36,993 nt of DNA from a bacterium (lineage in GTDB: Bacteria; Patescibacteriota; Patescibacteriia; 2-12-FULL-60-25): positions 1-36,993 of the forward strand of contig JAJZQU010000005.1 in NCBI GenBank assembly GCA_021806685.1. The letters run 5' to 3'. Shown here piece after piece: positions 9,096 to 17,681 of this stretch (its first letter is position 1; every line of letters starts with the position of its first letter). The position numbers and the translations under genes were made by a program. A model generated the notes under the pieces. The model ran no database searches, was not told the origin of the DNA, and worked only from the letters and a program-made list of their open reading frames with translations.

Positions 9096-9935
9096 TTACA
9101 ATATTCGTTCCCTGGTCTGCTTAATGATATCAAAAGCTTCTTTAGCCGTGTCCACGATGCGAATTAATTTTAGGTCGTCTTTGCCCACAAAACCATTCTC
9201 TTCGAAAAGCGTCTTATTGACCCAATCAAAGAATGGCTTCCAAAAAGCCTTGCCATAAAAGATGCAAGGCACTTCGCGCGGAGTCTTGCCGGTTTGAATC
9301 AAGGCCACCATCTCAGTCGCCTCGTCCAATGTGCCAAAGCCGCCCGGGAAAAAGACATAGGCTTGGGCCGAGGCCGAGAGCATGACTTTGCGGGTGAAAA
9401 AATAATGGAAACCGATGGCCCGTGTCACATAGTCGTTGCGCCTTTGTTCAGTTGGCAACTCTATATCCAAACCAATTGATTCCCCTCCTCCGTTATAAGC
9501 TCCCTTGTTCCCAGCTTCCATGAGGCCAGGCCCGCCGCCTGTAATGACTGTCAGGCCGGCCTTGGCGCACATGCCGCCCAACTCTTCGGCCGCTTTGTAG
9601 TAACGGCTGTTCTTAGAAGCCCGTGCGCTGCCAAAAAAAGTTACTTCATTATGGAGCTTGGATAAAAATTCAAAGCCTTCGATGAACTCGGCCATGATCC
9701 GGAAAATCCTCCAATACAAGTTTTCAGTAAAGGGCGTGTTCTCCGCCGGATAACATTGGTTATCCGGCGAGCAAACCCAAGACATGAAGCGTTTGCCGAC
9801 AGCCCCATTGGCCTTAGGTACTCCTGATACGAAATCAGAGCTCTTATAAAAAGGCCTCTGCGGTTTATGGCGTTTTTTGGAAACTGTTTTTTTGGCAGGA
9901 TGGCGGGCCTTTGCCTTGCGATGGGAATTTGGCAT
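9096..9935 (-). CDS. LOG/TIGR00730-family Rossmann protein (nucleotide 5'-monophosphate nucleosidase-like)
   Basis: VTFFGSARA, ITGGGPGLMEAGNKGA, PGGFGTLDEATE; basic N-terminal extension. Confidence 0.93.
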   Translation of the reverse strand: MPNSHRKAKARHPAKKTVSKKRHKPQRPFYKSSDFVSGVPKANGAVGKRFMSWVCSPDNQCYPAENTPFTENLYWRIFRIMAEFIEGFEFLSKLHNEVTFFGSARASKNSRYYKAAEELGGMCAKAGLTVITGGGPGLMEAGNKGAYNGGGESIGLDIELPTEQRRNDYVTRAIGFHYFFTRKVMLSASAQAYVFFPGGFGTLDEATEMVALIQTGKTPREVPCIFYGKAFWKPFFDWVNKTLFEENGFVGKDDLKLIRIVDTAKEAFDIIKQTRERIL

Positions 9936-9976
9936 ATCTGCTAAAGTGCAATCCGGAAATTATTAATCGTTAATTC

Positions 9977-10510
9977 TTAATTATTAATTTCGCTGGTCGT
10001 CTTTTCCAAAGAGCGGCCCACCGTATCGATAAAAGCTGTTAAATCTTGGCGACGCCAACAAGGACCAAGGCCAATCTGGATTGGTTGGCTGCGTTCGGCG
10101 ACGCCGATTTCAAAAACATAAAAATCTCCATTCAGGCTCCAACCAAGATCAGTCAAACGCAGGGCCGTTACCTGTTCCAACTGAAATTTTTGTGACCTGC
10201 CCAAGGCAACATTGAACTCCAAGGTCCCGTCGACCAACCTAAAGCGTTCGGAAAAACGGTTGATAGTATAAACCCAACAAGCCAAGGCCAGAATGGCAAT
10301 AATGGCCAACTGCAAAGCTCCAACCATGGGTATTAGCAACGAAAAAATCAGAAAGAGCGTAGCCACGATGGTTATGGCCAAAACCACTCCCCCGCCCAAT
10401 GAAATAAAATTCGCGCGGATCTCTGTCACGTGCTCTTCTGGCTTTAGGGGCGGGTCTCTCTCTACCTTTACGTCCGCAATGACTTCTGGCATGACTGAAT
10501 TATAACACAT
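9977..10510 (-). CDS. Membrane protein with possible PH-like domain
   Basis: Two TM segments then a beta-rich C-terminus (LVDGTLEFNVALGRSQKFQLEQVTAL). Confidence 0.7.
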   Translation of the reverse strand: MCYNSVMPEVIADVKVERDPPLKPEEHVTEIRANFISLGGGVVLAITIVATLFLIFSLLIPMVGALQLAIIAILALACWVYTINRFSERFRLVDGTLEFNVALGRSQKFQLEQVTALRLTDLGWSLNGDFYVFEIGVAERSQPIQIGLGPCWRRQDLTAFIDTVGRSLEKTTSEINN

Positions 10511-10552
10511 CGGCTATACAAAAAGGCCTCAAGCTGGTATCCTGGCGGCCGT

Positions 10553-11065
10553 ATGACAAATATCTGCGAAACAATCCAACGCACGCTCGTGCTGCTTAAG
10601 CCCGACGCCCTGGAACGCGGGCTGATCGGCGAAATCATCCAACGCTTTGAAAAAGTCGGCCTTAAAATCGTTGGCTTAAAGATGGTCTGGCCAAGCGAAG
10701 AAACGGCCATGAAACATTACACGGAGGATCTGGCCATCCGCCGCGGGGAACATGTCAGGAAACTCATGGTTGAGATGCTGCTTTCCGGGCCGGTCGTGGC
10801 CATTGTCTTGGAAGGCGTAGAATCCGTGGAGCTGGTCAGGAAAATGGTGGGTGGGACTGAACCCAAGACAGCCGCGCCGGGTACCATCCGAGGAGATTAT
10901 TCACATGTTTCTTATAAGCATGCTGATGCCCGGGGCACAGGCATCTTCAACCTGATCCATGCCTCAGGCAATGTTGAGGAAGCTGGCCAAGAGATCCAAG
11001 TCTGGTTTGAGCCGGAAGAACTGCACGAATTCAGCCCAGCCTACACCCAAAGAACCATCGTTTAA
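10553..11065 (+). CDS. ndk: Nucleoside-diphosphate kinase
   Basis: QRTLVLLKPDALERGLIGEIIQRFE, GTIRGDY, NLIHAS active-site His. Confidence 0.95.
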   Translation: MTNICETIQRTLVLLKPDALERGLIGEIIQRFEKVGLKIVGLKMVWPSEETAMKHYTEDLAIRRGEHVRKLMVEMLLSGPVVAIVLEGVESVELVRKMVGGTEPKTAAPGTIRGDYSHVSYKHADARGTGIFNLIHASGNVEEAGQEIQVWFEPEELHEFSPAYTQRTIV

Positions 11066-11161
11066 CCAAGCCAAAAATCTCATAACCAAGAACTCAGGAG
11101 GGGTCTTGCGCCAACCTGAGTTTTTTGTTAGACTTTTGATATAATTCACTGACAGAACCGT

Positions 11162-11389
11162 ATGGGTCTTCCTGGACATCGTAGAACAAGCTCACATAAG
11201 CGCCGTCGCGCTTCACATTTTGCCTTGAAAGGCCAAAACATCAGTTTGGAAAAACAGGGCGAACAAACTCACCTATCACACCGTGCCGCTCCCGGAGCGT
11301 CTTCTTATCGCGGGCACGCCATCCATATCAAAGGCAAAGAGCACAAGCTTGAAAAGCTGCTTAAAAAATCCAAAAAATCCCCGGCCTAG
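11162..11389 (+). CDS. rpmF: 50S ribosomal protein L32
   Basis: MGLPGHRRTSSHKRRRASHFALK. Confidence 0.9.
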   Translation: MGLPGHRRTSSHKRRRASHFALKGQNISLEKQGEQTHLSHRAAPGASSYRGHAIHIKGKEHKLEKLLKKSKKSPA

Positions 11390-11423
11390 GGCTTTGGCCT
11401 AACCCCTCATTCGCACCTTCTTT

Positions 11424-11927
11424 ATGTCAAACCGCCACCTAGCCCGCTCCCTGGCCCTCCAATCCCTCTATGAATGGGATTTCCATGCTTTGGATCAGGA
11501 TAAGGCCATTGAAATAATGGAACGTAACCTTTCAGAGTTTGCCCCGGAAATGGATGAACGGCCTTTTGCTTTATCTTTGGTTAAAGGCGTCTTGAAAAAC
11601 AAGGAAGGAATCGATGCAGCCATCGGGCACTTTGCGCCTGACTGGCCGATTGAACGTATTACGACGGTCGATCGCAATGTCTTGAGGATGGGTATCTATG
11701 AATTAGTCTTTGACCAAGAGATACCTTCCAAAGTTGCCATTAATGAAGCCATTGAACTAGCTAAGACGTTTGGCGGAGAATCATCCGGCAAGTTCGTAAA
11801 CGGAGTGTTGGGAGCTGTTTACCGCGACCAACAAGCCAAAGGCATTGCCAAACCGGCCGATAAACCAAAAGAAAGCCCTGACGCCCCAGTTGATAGTCCC
11901 CCGCCATTAGAAAAGAGCGAAGAATAA
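11424..11927 (+). CDS. nusB: Transcription antitermination factor NusB
   Basis: [17 protein letters not shown]...[20 protein letters not shown]...[31 protein letters not shown]. Confidence 0.95.
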   Translation: MSNRHLARSLALQSLYEWDFHALDQDKAIEIMERNLSEFAPEMDERPFALSLVKGVLKNKEGIDAAIGHFAPDWPIERITTVDRNVLRMGIYELVFDQEIPSKVAINEAIELAKTFGGESSGKFVNGVLGAVYRDQQAKGIAKPADKPKESPDAPVDSPPPLEKSEE

Positions 11928-12021
11928 TTAGTAAGATAATCGATTGGCTGAACGAGACTGGCGAAGCGCACGGAATAATCCGTCAGCTTCGCGAGCAACG
12001 TTCGCCACAAAAGTGAACGCT

Positions 12022-12741
12022 ATGACCACAATCCCACAGAGTGACTTCAAGCCACTGGAAGAGCGGCTTGGTTATAAATTTAAAGACAAAGGGATGCTGG
12101 TACAGGCCCTAACACACCGTTCATATCTGAACGAGCATTCTGATTTCCCTTATGAACACAACGAGCGACTGGAATTTTTAGGCGATGCTGTCTTGGAACT
12201 GATCGTGACAGAATATTTATATAAAAATTACGCCAATCCTGAGGGCGAACTGACCAATTGGCGTGCTGCTTTGGTGAATGCCAAAACCTTGGCCGGCATT
12301 GCGACGCAATTGGCTTTCGAAGACTATCTCTTGATGTCAAAAGGCGAAGCCAAGGATAAAGAATCCAAAGCTCGCATGTATATCCTGGCCAATGCCATCG
12401 AAGCCATCATCGGCTCAATTTATCTTGATGGCGGAGCCGAGGCTGCTGAGGGCTTTATCCATAAACATATTCTGAGCACGCTGCCCTTCATCCTAAAGAA
12501 CCAGCTCTACATCGATCCCAAAAGTAAGTTCCAAGAAACTGCCCAGGAACTTTTGGGCATAACCCCGAATTATAAAGTCTTGAAAGAATCAGGGCCTGAC
12601 CATAACAAGGAATTTACGGTCGGAGTCTTTTTGGATAAAGAGTTAGTGGCAGTTGGCAGTGGGACTTCGAAACAAGAAGCCCAGATTGCCGCTGCCCAAG
12701 CCGGGTTAGATGCCAAGCATTGGAGCGTTTCAACGTCTTGA
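12022..12741 (+). CDS. rnc: Ribonuclease III
   Basis: LTHRSYLNEH, NERLEFLGDAVLELIVTEYL, C-terminal dsRBD. Confidence 0.96.
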   Translation: MTTIPQSDFKPLEERLGYKFKDKGMLVQALTHRSYLNEHSDFPYEHNERLEFLGDAVLELIVTEYLYKNYANPEGELTNWRAALVNAKTLAGIATQLAFEDYLLMSKGEAKDKESKARMYILANAIEAIIGSIYLDGGAEAAEGFIHKHILSTLPFILKNQLYIDPKSKFQETAQELLGITPNYKVLKESGPDHNKEFTVGVFLDKELVAVGSGTSKQEAQIAAAQAGLDAKHWSVSTS

Positions 12742-12791
12742 CATGGCGGACTGGAAATGGTAGTAAAATAATACAAACGCGGAGGTGTGCG

Positions 12792-13346
12792 ATGATTCGC
12801 TATCCTATCGTAGTTCGAAAGATCCCAGGCGGATGCAGAATTTCGTTCCCTGATTTGAGCACCTATGTCGAGTACACGCCCAAGGACGGCGGACCACCGA
12901 CTGAAGATGCTTACAGGCAGGCCATAAGCCAGGCGGCTGCAAATTACTTGTCGGCAACCAGCGACAAGAAGCCCGGCTGGATCCCTGCTCGTCTCCGGGA
13001 CACCAGTGTCTATAGGGACGGCTACCAGATTGTACGTCCCGGAACCGGAGGAGAAATCACCCTCCGTGACCCTGAGATGGCGCTCGAAGTTGAGCTTCCT
13101 CCCAACATCGAGGAAGCACTGAAGTTCCACTGGCTGCGCCAAGACTTGGGCAAGAGCCGGGAAGCGATGTCCCGCCTACTGAACATTGATCCTGAACGCT
13201 ACGTGCAGATTGAAGAATGCAGGATCAGGCCCAACCACCACGAACGCGCTCGGTTGCGTAACATCCAACAACGCAGCCAGAGCTTCTCCATCAGGCGGGC
13301 CGAGGAGCCTGCCGCCGAAGAGGACACTCGCCTCACGGCATCTTGA
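12792..13346 (+). CDS. HicB-like antitoxin-type protein with C-terminal HTH-like segment
   Basis: MIRYPIVVRKIPGGCRISFPDLSTYVEY...; ...LGKSREAMSRLLNI; SD GGAGGTG upstream; no HicA toxin gene visible beside it. Confidence 0.55.
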   Translation: MIRYPIVVRKIPGGCRISFPDLSTYVEYTPKDGGPPTEDAYRQAISQAAANYLSATSDKKPGWIPARLRDTSVYRDGYQIVRPGTGGEITLRDPEMALEVELPPNIEEALKFHWLRQDLGKSREAMSRLLNIDPERYVQIEECRIRPNHHERARLRNIQQRSQSFSIRRAEEPAAEEDTRLTAS

Positions 13347-13378
13347 GCGGCATCTAGCCGTCTCTTTTTTTGCGAAAC

Positions 13379-13414
13379 AAAGATCCCCCATAGCCTTGGC
13401 GAAGGGGGATCTTT
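13379..13414. repeat. Minipalindrome family A copy 3 (stem AAAGATCCCCC/GGGGGATCTTT)
   Basis: AAAGATCCCCCATAGCCTTGGCGAAGGGGGATCTTT. Confidence 0.65.
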
Positions 13415-13415
13415 G

Positions 13416-13490
13416 TGGTGCGCCCTGAGGGAATCGAACCCCCATCACCGGTTCCGAAGACCGGCACTCTATCCGTTGAGCTAAGGGCGC
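13416..13490 (-). tRNA. tRNA-Arg(UCG), CCA encoded
   Basis: GCGCCCTTAGCTCAACGGATAGAGTGCCGGTCTTCGGAACCGGTGATGGGGGTTCGATTCCCTCAGGGCGCACCA; loop CTTCGGA. Confidence 0.95.
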
Positions 13491-13521
13491 TCTTGGATGC
13501 CGGCATATTAGCAGGCAATGG

Positions 13522-13551
13522 TTGACAAATCAATCATCCAGTTCTTATAGT
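13522..13551 (+). promoter_or_regulatory. Candidate sigma70 promoter
   Basis: TTGACA - 18 nt - TATAGT upstream of the 13590 gene. Confidence 0.55.
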
Positions 13552-13589
13552 ATGCGCCAGACAACTCGTTCCCTGAAAGGATAAAGGCT

Positions 13590-14264
13590 ATGTCACCCAT
13601 CGTTGTTCTAGTTCTCAGCTTCCTCGTAATGCCCGTCGGCATCTACTTCATCTACCGTGGGTGCAGGCAGAAATACGACTACGCGCCCTTAAAGGTCATG
13701 CTGAAAAATACCTGCTTCACCTCGGGCGCGATCAGCTTTTTGGTCGGCCTCATCGGTATAAGCGCTGTACTTTTCTTTTCTGTGATTGTTGACCTTACGG
13801 GCAACGACCTAACGCTCATCCTAGATAATGGCGGCAACGTCATTGATGTACCTCAACAATCCCGCTGGGTCTGGCACAACAAGGTGGTTGTACTCAAACG
13901 CGAAACACATATGAGTGCTTCAATCCAACCCATCACCGACAACCCCAAAGTGCGTCACCTCGGACTGACGGTGGATACTGAAATCGTAGATGCGCGTCGT
14001 TTTGCGGAATCAATGGGCGTCAGCATCAACTCTAGGTGCGAGGATATTAATGACACGGGTCTAGTCTGCAAACAGAGGGACGCCGGGCTGTTCCACCTCT
14101 ACGAGTTCATGAACGCCCACTCGCGCGAACTCAGCTGGTTCTACAACCCCTACGATCCTCAACAGACGCGCGACCTGGAAGCCCTGCTGCATGCCAACCT
14201 CGACGAGTCGCTCGCGGCCAAAGGCCTGCGCCTAGTCAAGCTCGCCAAGTGGACTACTGAGTAG
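13590..14264 (+). CDS. Membrane-anchored hypothetical protein
   Basis: Two N-terminal TM helices, soluble C-terminus; SD-led, own promoter and terminator. Confidence 0.75.
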   Translation: MSPIVVLVLSFLVMPVGIYFIYRGCRQKYDYAPLKVMLKNTCFTSGAISFLVGLIGISAVLFFSVIVDLTGNDLTLILDNGGNVIDVPQQSRWVWHNKVVVLKRETHMSASIQPITDNPKVRHLGLTVDTEIVDARRFAESMGVSINSRCEDINDTGLVCKQRDAGLFHLYEFMNAHSRELSWFYNPYDPQQTRDLEALLHANLDESLAAKGLRLVKLAKWTTE

Positions 14265-14429
14265 CCGCTTACTCTTCTTCTCCGATCCCTGACAAGGATC
14301 GATTTTTTTATTGACAAAGCTATTTTAATCGGCCAAAGTGCTGCCAGCCACGATCGCTCGCGAGTGACGTGGCCAGCTGTAAAAGTTGTTGTTCCGTAAC
14401 AAACCCCATGTGGGGAAGGAGAATGTGTC

Positions 14430-15134
14430 ATGAAGGCGAAGGATTACATCACATTGGCTCTGGACGTAGACAGCTTGGAAAAGGCTCGACCTCTCGTGGA
14501 GAGCCTTGCACCGCATGTCGGGTGCCTCAAAGCCGGGCTGGAGTTGATCACGGCTGTCGGAACTCCCAAAGTCGTCGAGTTCGTCCATTCACTCGGCGGC
14601 GAGGTATTCATCGACGGCAAGTTCGATGACATCCCGAACACAGTCGGCAAAGCATCCAAGGCGGTTGCAGGACTCAAGGTCAAGATGTTCAACGTCCACG
14701 CCTCGGCCGGCATCGAAGCGATGATGGCCGCAGTTGCCAACAAGGGCGACTCCCTTGTTCTCGCAGTCACGGTTCTGACCTCGCTCGAGGAGAACAATGC
14801 CCACCTGATCTTCGGCGGACCAAGCAAGGCCAAGGTCCTGCAATTCGCACGCGACGCGAAGATTGCCGGTTGCGACGGCATCATCTGCTCGCCGCAAGAG
14901 CTCGAACTCCTCGGGAAGCAGAGAGAACTTAAGGATATACTGAAGTTCACCCCCGGCGTCCGTCCCCCGTGGGCAAGCAAGGGAGACCAGAAGCGCGTCA
15001 TGACTCCGGCAGAAGCAATCCTGCATGGCGCAACAGGCGTCATCATCGGTCGGCCCATCACCGATGCGCCTTCGCCCGTGGAAGCGGCGAAGAAGATTGC
15101 CGAAGAGATCGAGTCAGCCCTGGAGAAGAGGTGA
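14430..15134 (+). CDS. pyrF: Orotidine 5'-phosphate decarboxylase
   Basis: LALDVDSLEKA, DGKFDDIPNTV, FNVHASAG, TPGVRPP, GATGVIIGRPI. Confidence 0.92.
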   Translation: MKAKDYITLALDVDSLEKARPLVESLAPHVGCLKAGLELITAVGTPKVVEFVHSLGGEVFIDGKFDDIPNTVGKASKAVAGLKVKMFNVHASAGIEAMMAAVANKGDSLVLAVTVLTSLEENNAHLIFGGPSKAKVLQFARDAKIAGCDGIICSPQELELLGKQRELKDILKFTPGVRPPWASKGDQKRVMTPAEAILHGATGVIIGRPITDAPSPVEAAKKIAEEIESALEKR

Positions 15135-15138
15135 GGCC

Positions 15139-15927
15139 ATGAGAAACGAAAGGCGTTTTTCCCTGACCGAAATCGGCCAGGCATCAGGCCTGCGCTGGCT
15201 CGACCCGCGCGACTTCGAGAACCGAGGGCCATTGACCGATGCGGAGTTCGACCACATCTTCGATCTCAAGCAAGCGAGATGGCTCCACTCCGGCGATCCC
15301 AAGAACCCGCACGTTGAACTCACAAGCGGGAAGCACAGCAACGGGTTCGTCTCCGTGCCACTCATACTCGTTGATCCCAACCTCTGTGAGATCATGGCCA
15401 TCCAAGCAGAATACGTCATCAGGAAGGCCATGAAGGACCTGGGCCTACCGGCTTGGGAAATGGGCAATAAGAACTGGGTCATCGGCTCTGATCATGCCGG
15501 CGCCACTTTCTCCCAACGAGTCGCAGCCCGTCTTCAGGCCAAACACGATTTTACGGAGAAGGGCTATGACAAGAAGCTGGCAGATGGCACGATCGAGAAG
15601 ACGCAGATCTGGACGCGGCACACTATCGAACCCGACGAGTTCGTGCTCCAGGCGGAAGAGCTGGTAACCACCACGGCCACCATGATCGCCGTGCGCAGAG
15701 CCATCCGGGCCGGCACTCTCAAGCCAGTCAACTTCTATCCGCTGAACGTGACATTGGTCCATCGTTCAACCCAGACCGAGTTCGAGGGATCGCCTATCAT
15801 CGGTGTCCGACACTATGATATCGAGACCTGGGACAGCGCTGAAGTCTGCCCCCTCTGCAAGCAAGGCTCCAAGGCTATCAAGAGCCCCAAGAAGCACTGG
15901 GCCGAGCTCACCGGCAAGGCAGCCTGA
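15139..15927 (+). CDS. Orotate phosphoribosyltransferase-like protein (atypical)
   Basis: ELTSGKHSNGFVSVPLI, WVIGSDHAGATFS, VLQAEELVTTTATMIAV; SD overlaps the pyrF stop. Confidence 0.75.
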   Translation: MRNERRFSLTEIGQASGLRWLDPRDFENRGPLTDAEFDHIFDLKQARWLHSGDPKNPHVELTSGKHSNGFVSVPLILVDPNLCEIMAIQAEYVIRKAMKDLGLPAWEMGNKNWVIGSDHAGATFSQRVAARLQAKHDFTEKGYDKKLADGTIEKTQIWTRHTIEPDEFVLQAEELVTTTATMIAVRRAIRAGTLKPVNFYPLNVTLVHRSTQTEFEGSPIIGVRHYDIETWDSAEVCPLCKQGSKAIKSPKKHWAELTGKAA

Positions 15928-15957
15928 CAAGGCGAGGGGTCTATCCCTCCCGACTAC

Positions 15958-15985
15958 TGACACGCACTCGCGTGTCTATTTTTTT
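15958..15985 (+). terminator. Intrinsic terminator
   Basis: GACACGCACTCGCGTGTC followed by TATTTTTTT. Confidence 0.8.
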
Positions 15986-16071
15986 GTTCGTAGTAAAATT
16001 TTTATTGACAATGCCATGCAGAAGCAACAAACTATGCGCCAAGTTGTTTTGGTATATGCAAAGGAGACGCC

Positions 16072-16824
16072 ATGAACAATCGCATCTTGGAAATGAACAG
16101 CGAGGATGACCTCAGCCAGCTCGACCCTGACAAGTTCGATCCGGAGGAGTATACCCCTGAAGCAATAGACCACATCTTCGGGATCTGCGGCGCGCTCTGG
16201 GTTCGCCCAGACAACCCCAAAGAACCACACAAGGAACCGCACGTCGAAATCTCGAGCGGCCTATGTAGCGATGGCTACGTGAATCTGCGCCGCGTGCTCA
16301 GGCACACCAACCTCTGCGAGATCATGGCCAGGCTCATGATACTCGAATTCCGGAGGCACCTCCCAGGGCTATCCTGTGGCGCCAAGCAGCGTATCCATTG
16401 GGTGATCGGCTCAGACCATACCGCTGCCACACTTTCGTTCTGCGTGGCACGACTGCTTGGTGCCAAGCATGAATTCACAGAAAAGGGGCCAAACAAAACT
16501 CAACTTTGGCGGCGCGGTATCATCCGCCAGGATGAGGTGGTGCTCCAGGTCGAAGACTTGATTGCGACGGGCGATACTGTCAGGGCAGTCCGCCTTGGCC
16601 TTCGCCAGGGTAACCGGTGCCCCATCAACTTCTTCCCGGCAGTACTGACCTTGGCCCACAGGTCAGAAGAACGGCTCATCGATCGCATCTATCCCATCCT
16701 GTCTCTTCGCCACTACGCTATGCAGATGTGGCCGCGCTACAAGTGCCCGCTGCATACCAAAGGATCGGTAGCTATCCACGAACCACAGTTCAATTGGGGA
16801 AAGCTGACCGGCAACTACTCCTGA
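16072..16824 (+). CDS. Second orotate phosphoribosyltransferase-like paralog
   Basis: EISSGLCSDGYVNLRRVL, WVIGSDHTAATLSF, VLQVEDLIATGDTVRAV (PRPP-loop-like). Confidence 0.75.
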   Translation: MNNRILEMNSEDDLSQLDPDKFDPEEYTPEAIDHIFGICGALWVRPDNPKEPHKEPHVEISSGLCSDGYVNLRRVLRHTNLCEIMARLMILEFRRHLPGLSCGAKQRIHWVIGSDHTAATLSFCVARLLGAKHEFTEKGPNKTQLWRRGIIRQDEVVLQVEDLIATGDTVRAVRLGLRQGNRCPINFFPAVLTLAHRSEERLIDRIYPILSLRHYAMQMWPRYKCPLHTKGSVAIHEPQFNWGKLTGNYS

Positions 16825-16850
16825 CACGCCCTCGCGTGTCTCATTTTTTT
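16823..16850 (+). terminator. Intrinsic terminator
   Basis: GACACGCCCTCGCGTGTC followed by TCATTTTTTT. Confidence 0.8.
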
Positions 16851-16915
16851 ACTATTTGATTTTTGTGTCATACTGTAATGAGTTCCTTCACATGACAGGA
16901 AGAGAGGAGGCCTCT

Positions 16916-17188
16916 ATGCGCCGTAAATTTATTTTATTACTTGCTTCCAAGTTAGTTGACAAACCCGAACCAGCGCCGACGAACGCGCGACCAATGTTCA
17001 AGAGCAGCCATCATGGGCCAGGTGCCAGAAAAGGCACAGCCGACCCTGAGGCTTCTCGCCAACTCGCCCTCAGCATCACCCAAGACATATTGTTCCAGAG
17101 CGGCCACATCACCTGGGCCAAGCTCAATGTGACACCGTGTGCGATAACAACCAAACCCGAGGCTACCAATGATCCTGCCACTAAGTGA
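16916..17188 (+). CDS. Hypothetical small protein
   Basis: SD AGAGGAGG then ATG; 90 aa. Confidence 0.6.
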   Translation: MRRKFILLLASKLVDKPEPAPTNARPMFKSSHHGPGARKGTADPEASRQLALSITQDILFQSGHITWAKLNVTPCAITTKPEATNDPATK

Positions 17189-17236
17189 ACTCCTTCTTCC
17201 CGGGAAAAGCGCATTGCTCGTTGCTTTTCCCCGGCT

Positions 17237-17265
17237 CTAAAAACCTGTCTTTGACGGGTTTTTAG
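17237..17265 (+). terminator. Terminator-like hairpin
   Basis: CTAAAAACC tgtctttgac GGGTTTTTAG. Confidence 0.6.
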
Positions 17266-17289
17266 ATAATTAAAGTATAAGCGCCACCC

Positions 17290-17318
17290 TTGACAAATAG
17301 GCTATTTTGTGCTATATT
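17290..17318 (+). promoter_or_regulatory. Near-consensus sigma70 promoter
   Basis: TTGACA - 17 nt - TATATT. Confidence 0.75.
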
Positions 17319-17324
17319 AGCTAG

Positions 17325-17680
17325 TTCTAAATCGAATGGCGCTTTAGAAAAAACCTTTAAAATCAAGCTCAAATCTAGCTTTTACGCTAGGTTAGCAAAA
17401 ATTCTGAGGAGAGAATTTTTGGCTAAACTACGCATATTGCGTGTTTAGTTATATAAATGTAAATTCGGCGGCAATTTTTGTGCGACTCTCTCCAAAGGGT
17501 TTTACGGAAATTGCCGTCTTTTGTTTAAACGGCAGTTATAAGGAGCCGGAATTATGCAGAGGAGGAATCTTCAGTACTTGTCGTCTGAAGGACTGCCAAC
17601 TTCTGCATAATTCTCGCTCTTTTCACCCTTGTATCGTCCACTCACGTACCAAGCAACGCATAGTTGCAGGAGGATAAGAT
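17325..17680 (+). ncRNA. Structured leader / candidate cis-regulatory RNA
   Basis: Stems 17392-17405/17412-17426, 17423-17434/17438-17448 (overlaps previous), 17469-17477/17508-17516 + T-rich tail, 17549-17560/17602-17613. Confidence 0.5.
17554..17610 (+). CDS. Candidate 18-aa leader peptide MQRRNLQYLSSEGLPTSA
   Basis: AAGGAG 8 nt upstream of ATG; TAA at 17608; start and stop lie in opposite arms of a 12-bp stem. Confidence 0.4.
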   Translation: MQRRNLQYLSSEGLPTSA

Positions 17681-17681
17681 C

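Noticed and set aside
14444-15232. 262-aa minus-strand ORF over pyrF
   Set aside because: Antisense shadow of a well-recognised OMP decarboxylase.
17325-17680. tmRNA, RNase P RNA or SRP RNA in the structured leader
   Set aside because: None of the expected signatures (tag ORF with T-arm/CCA end, GAGGAAAGTCC, GGAAGG...AGCAG SRP domain) was found.
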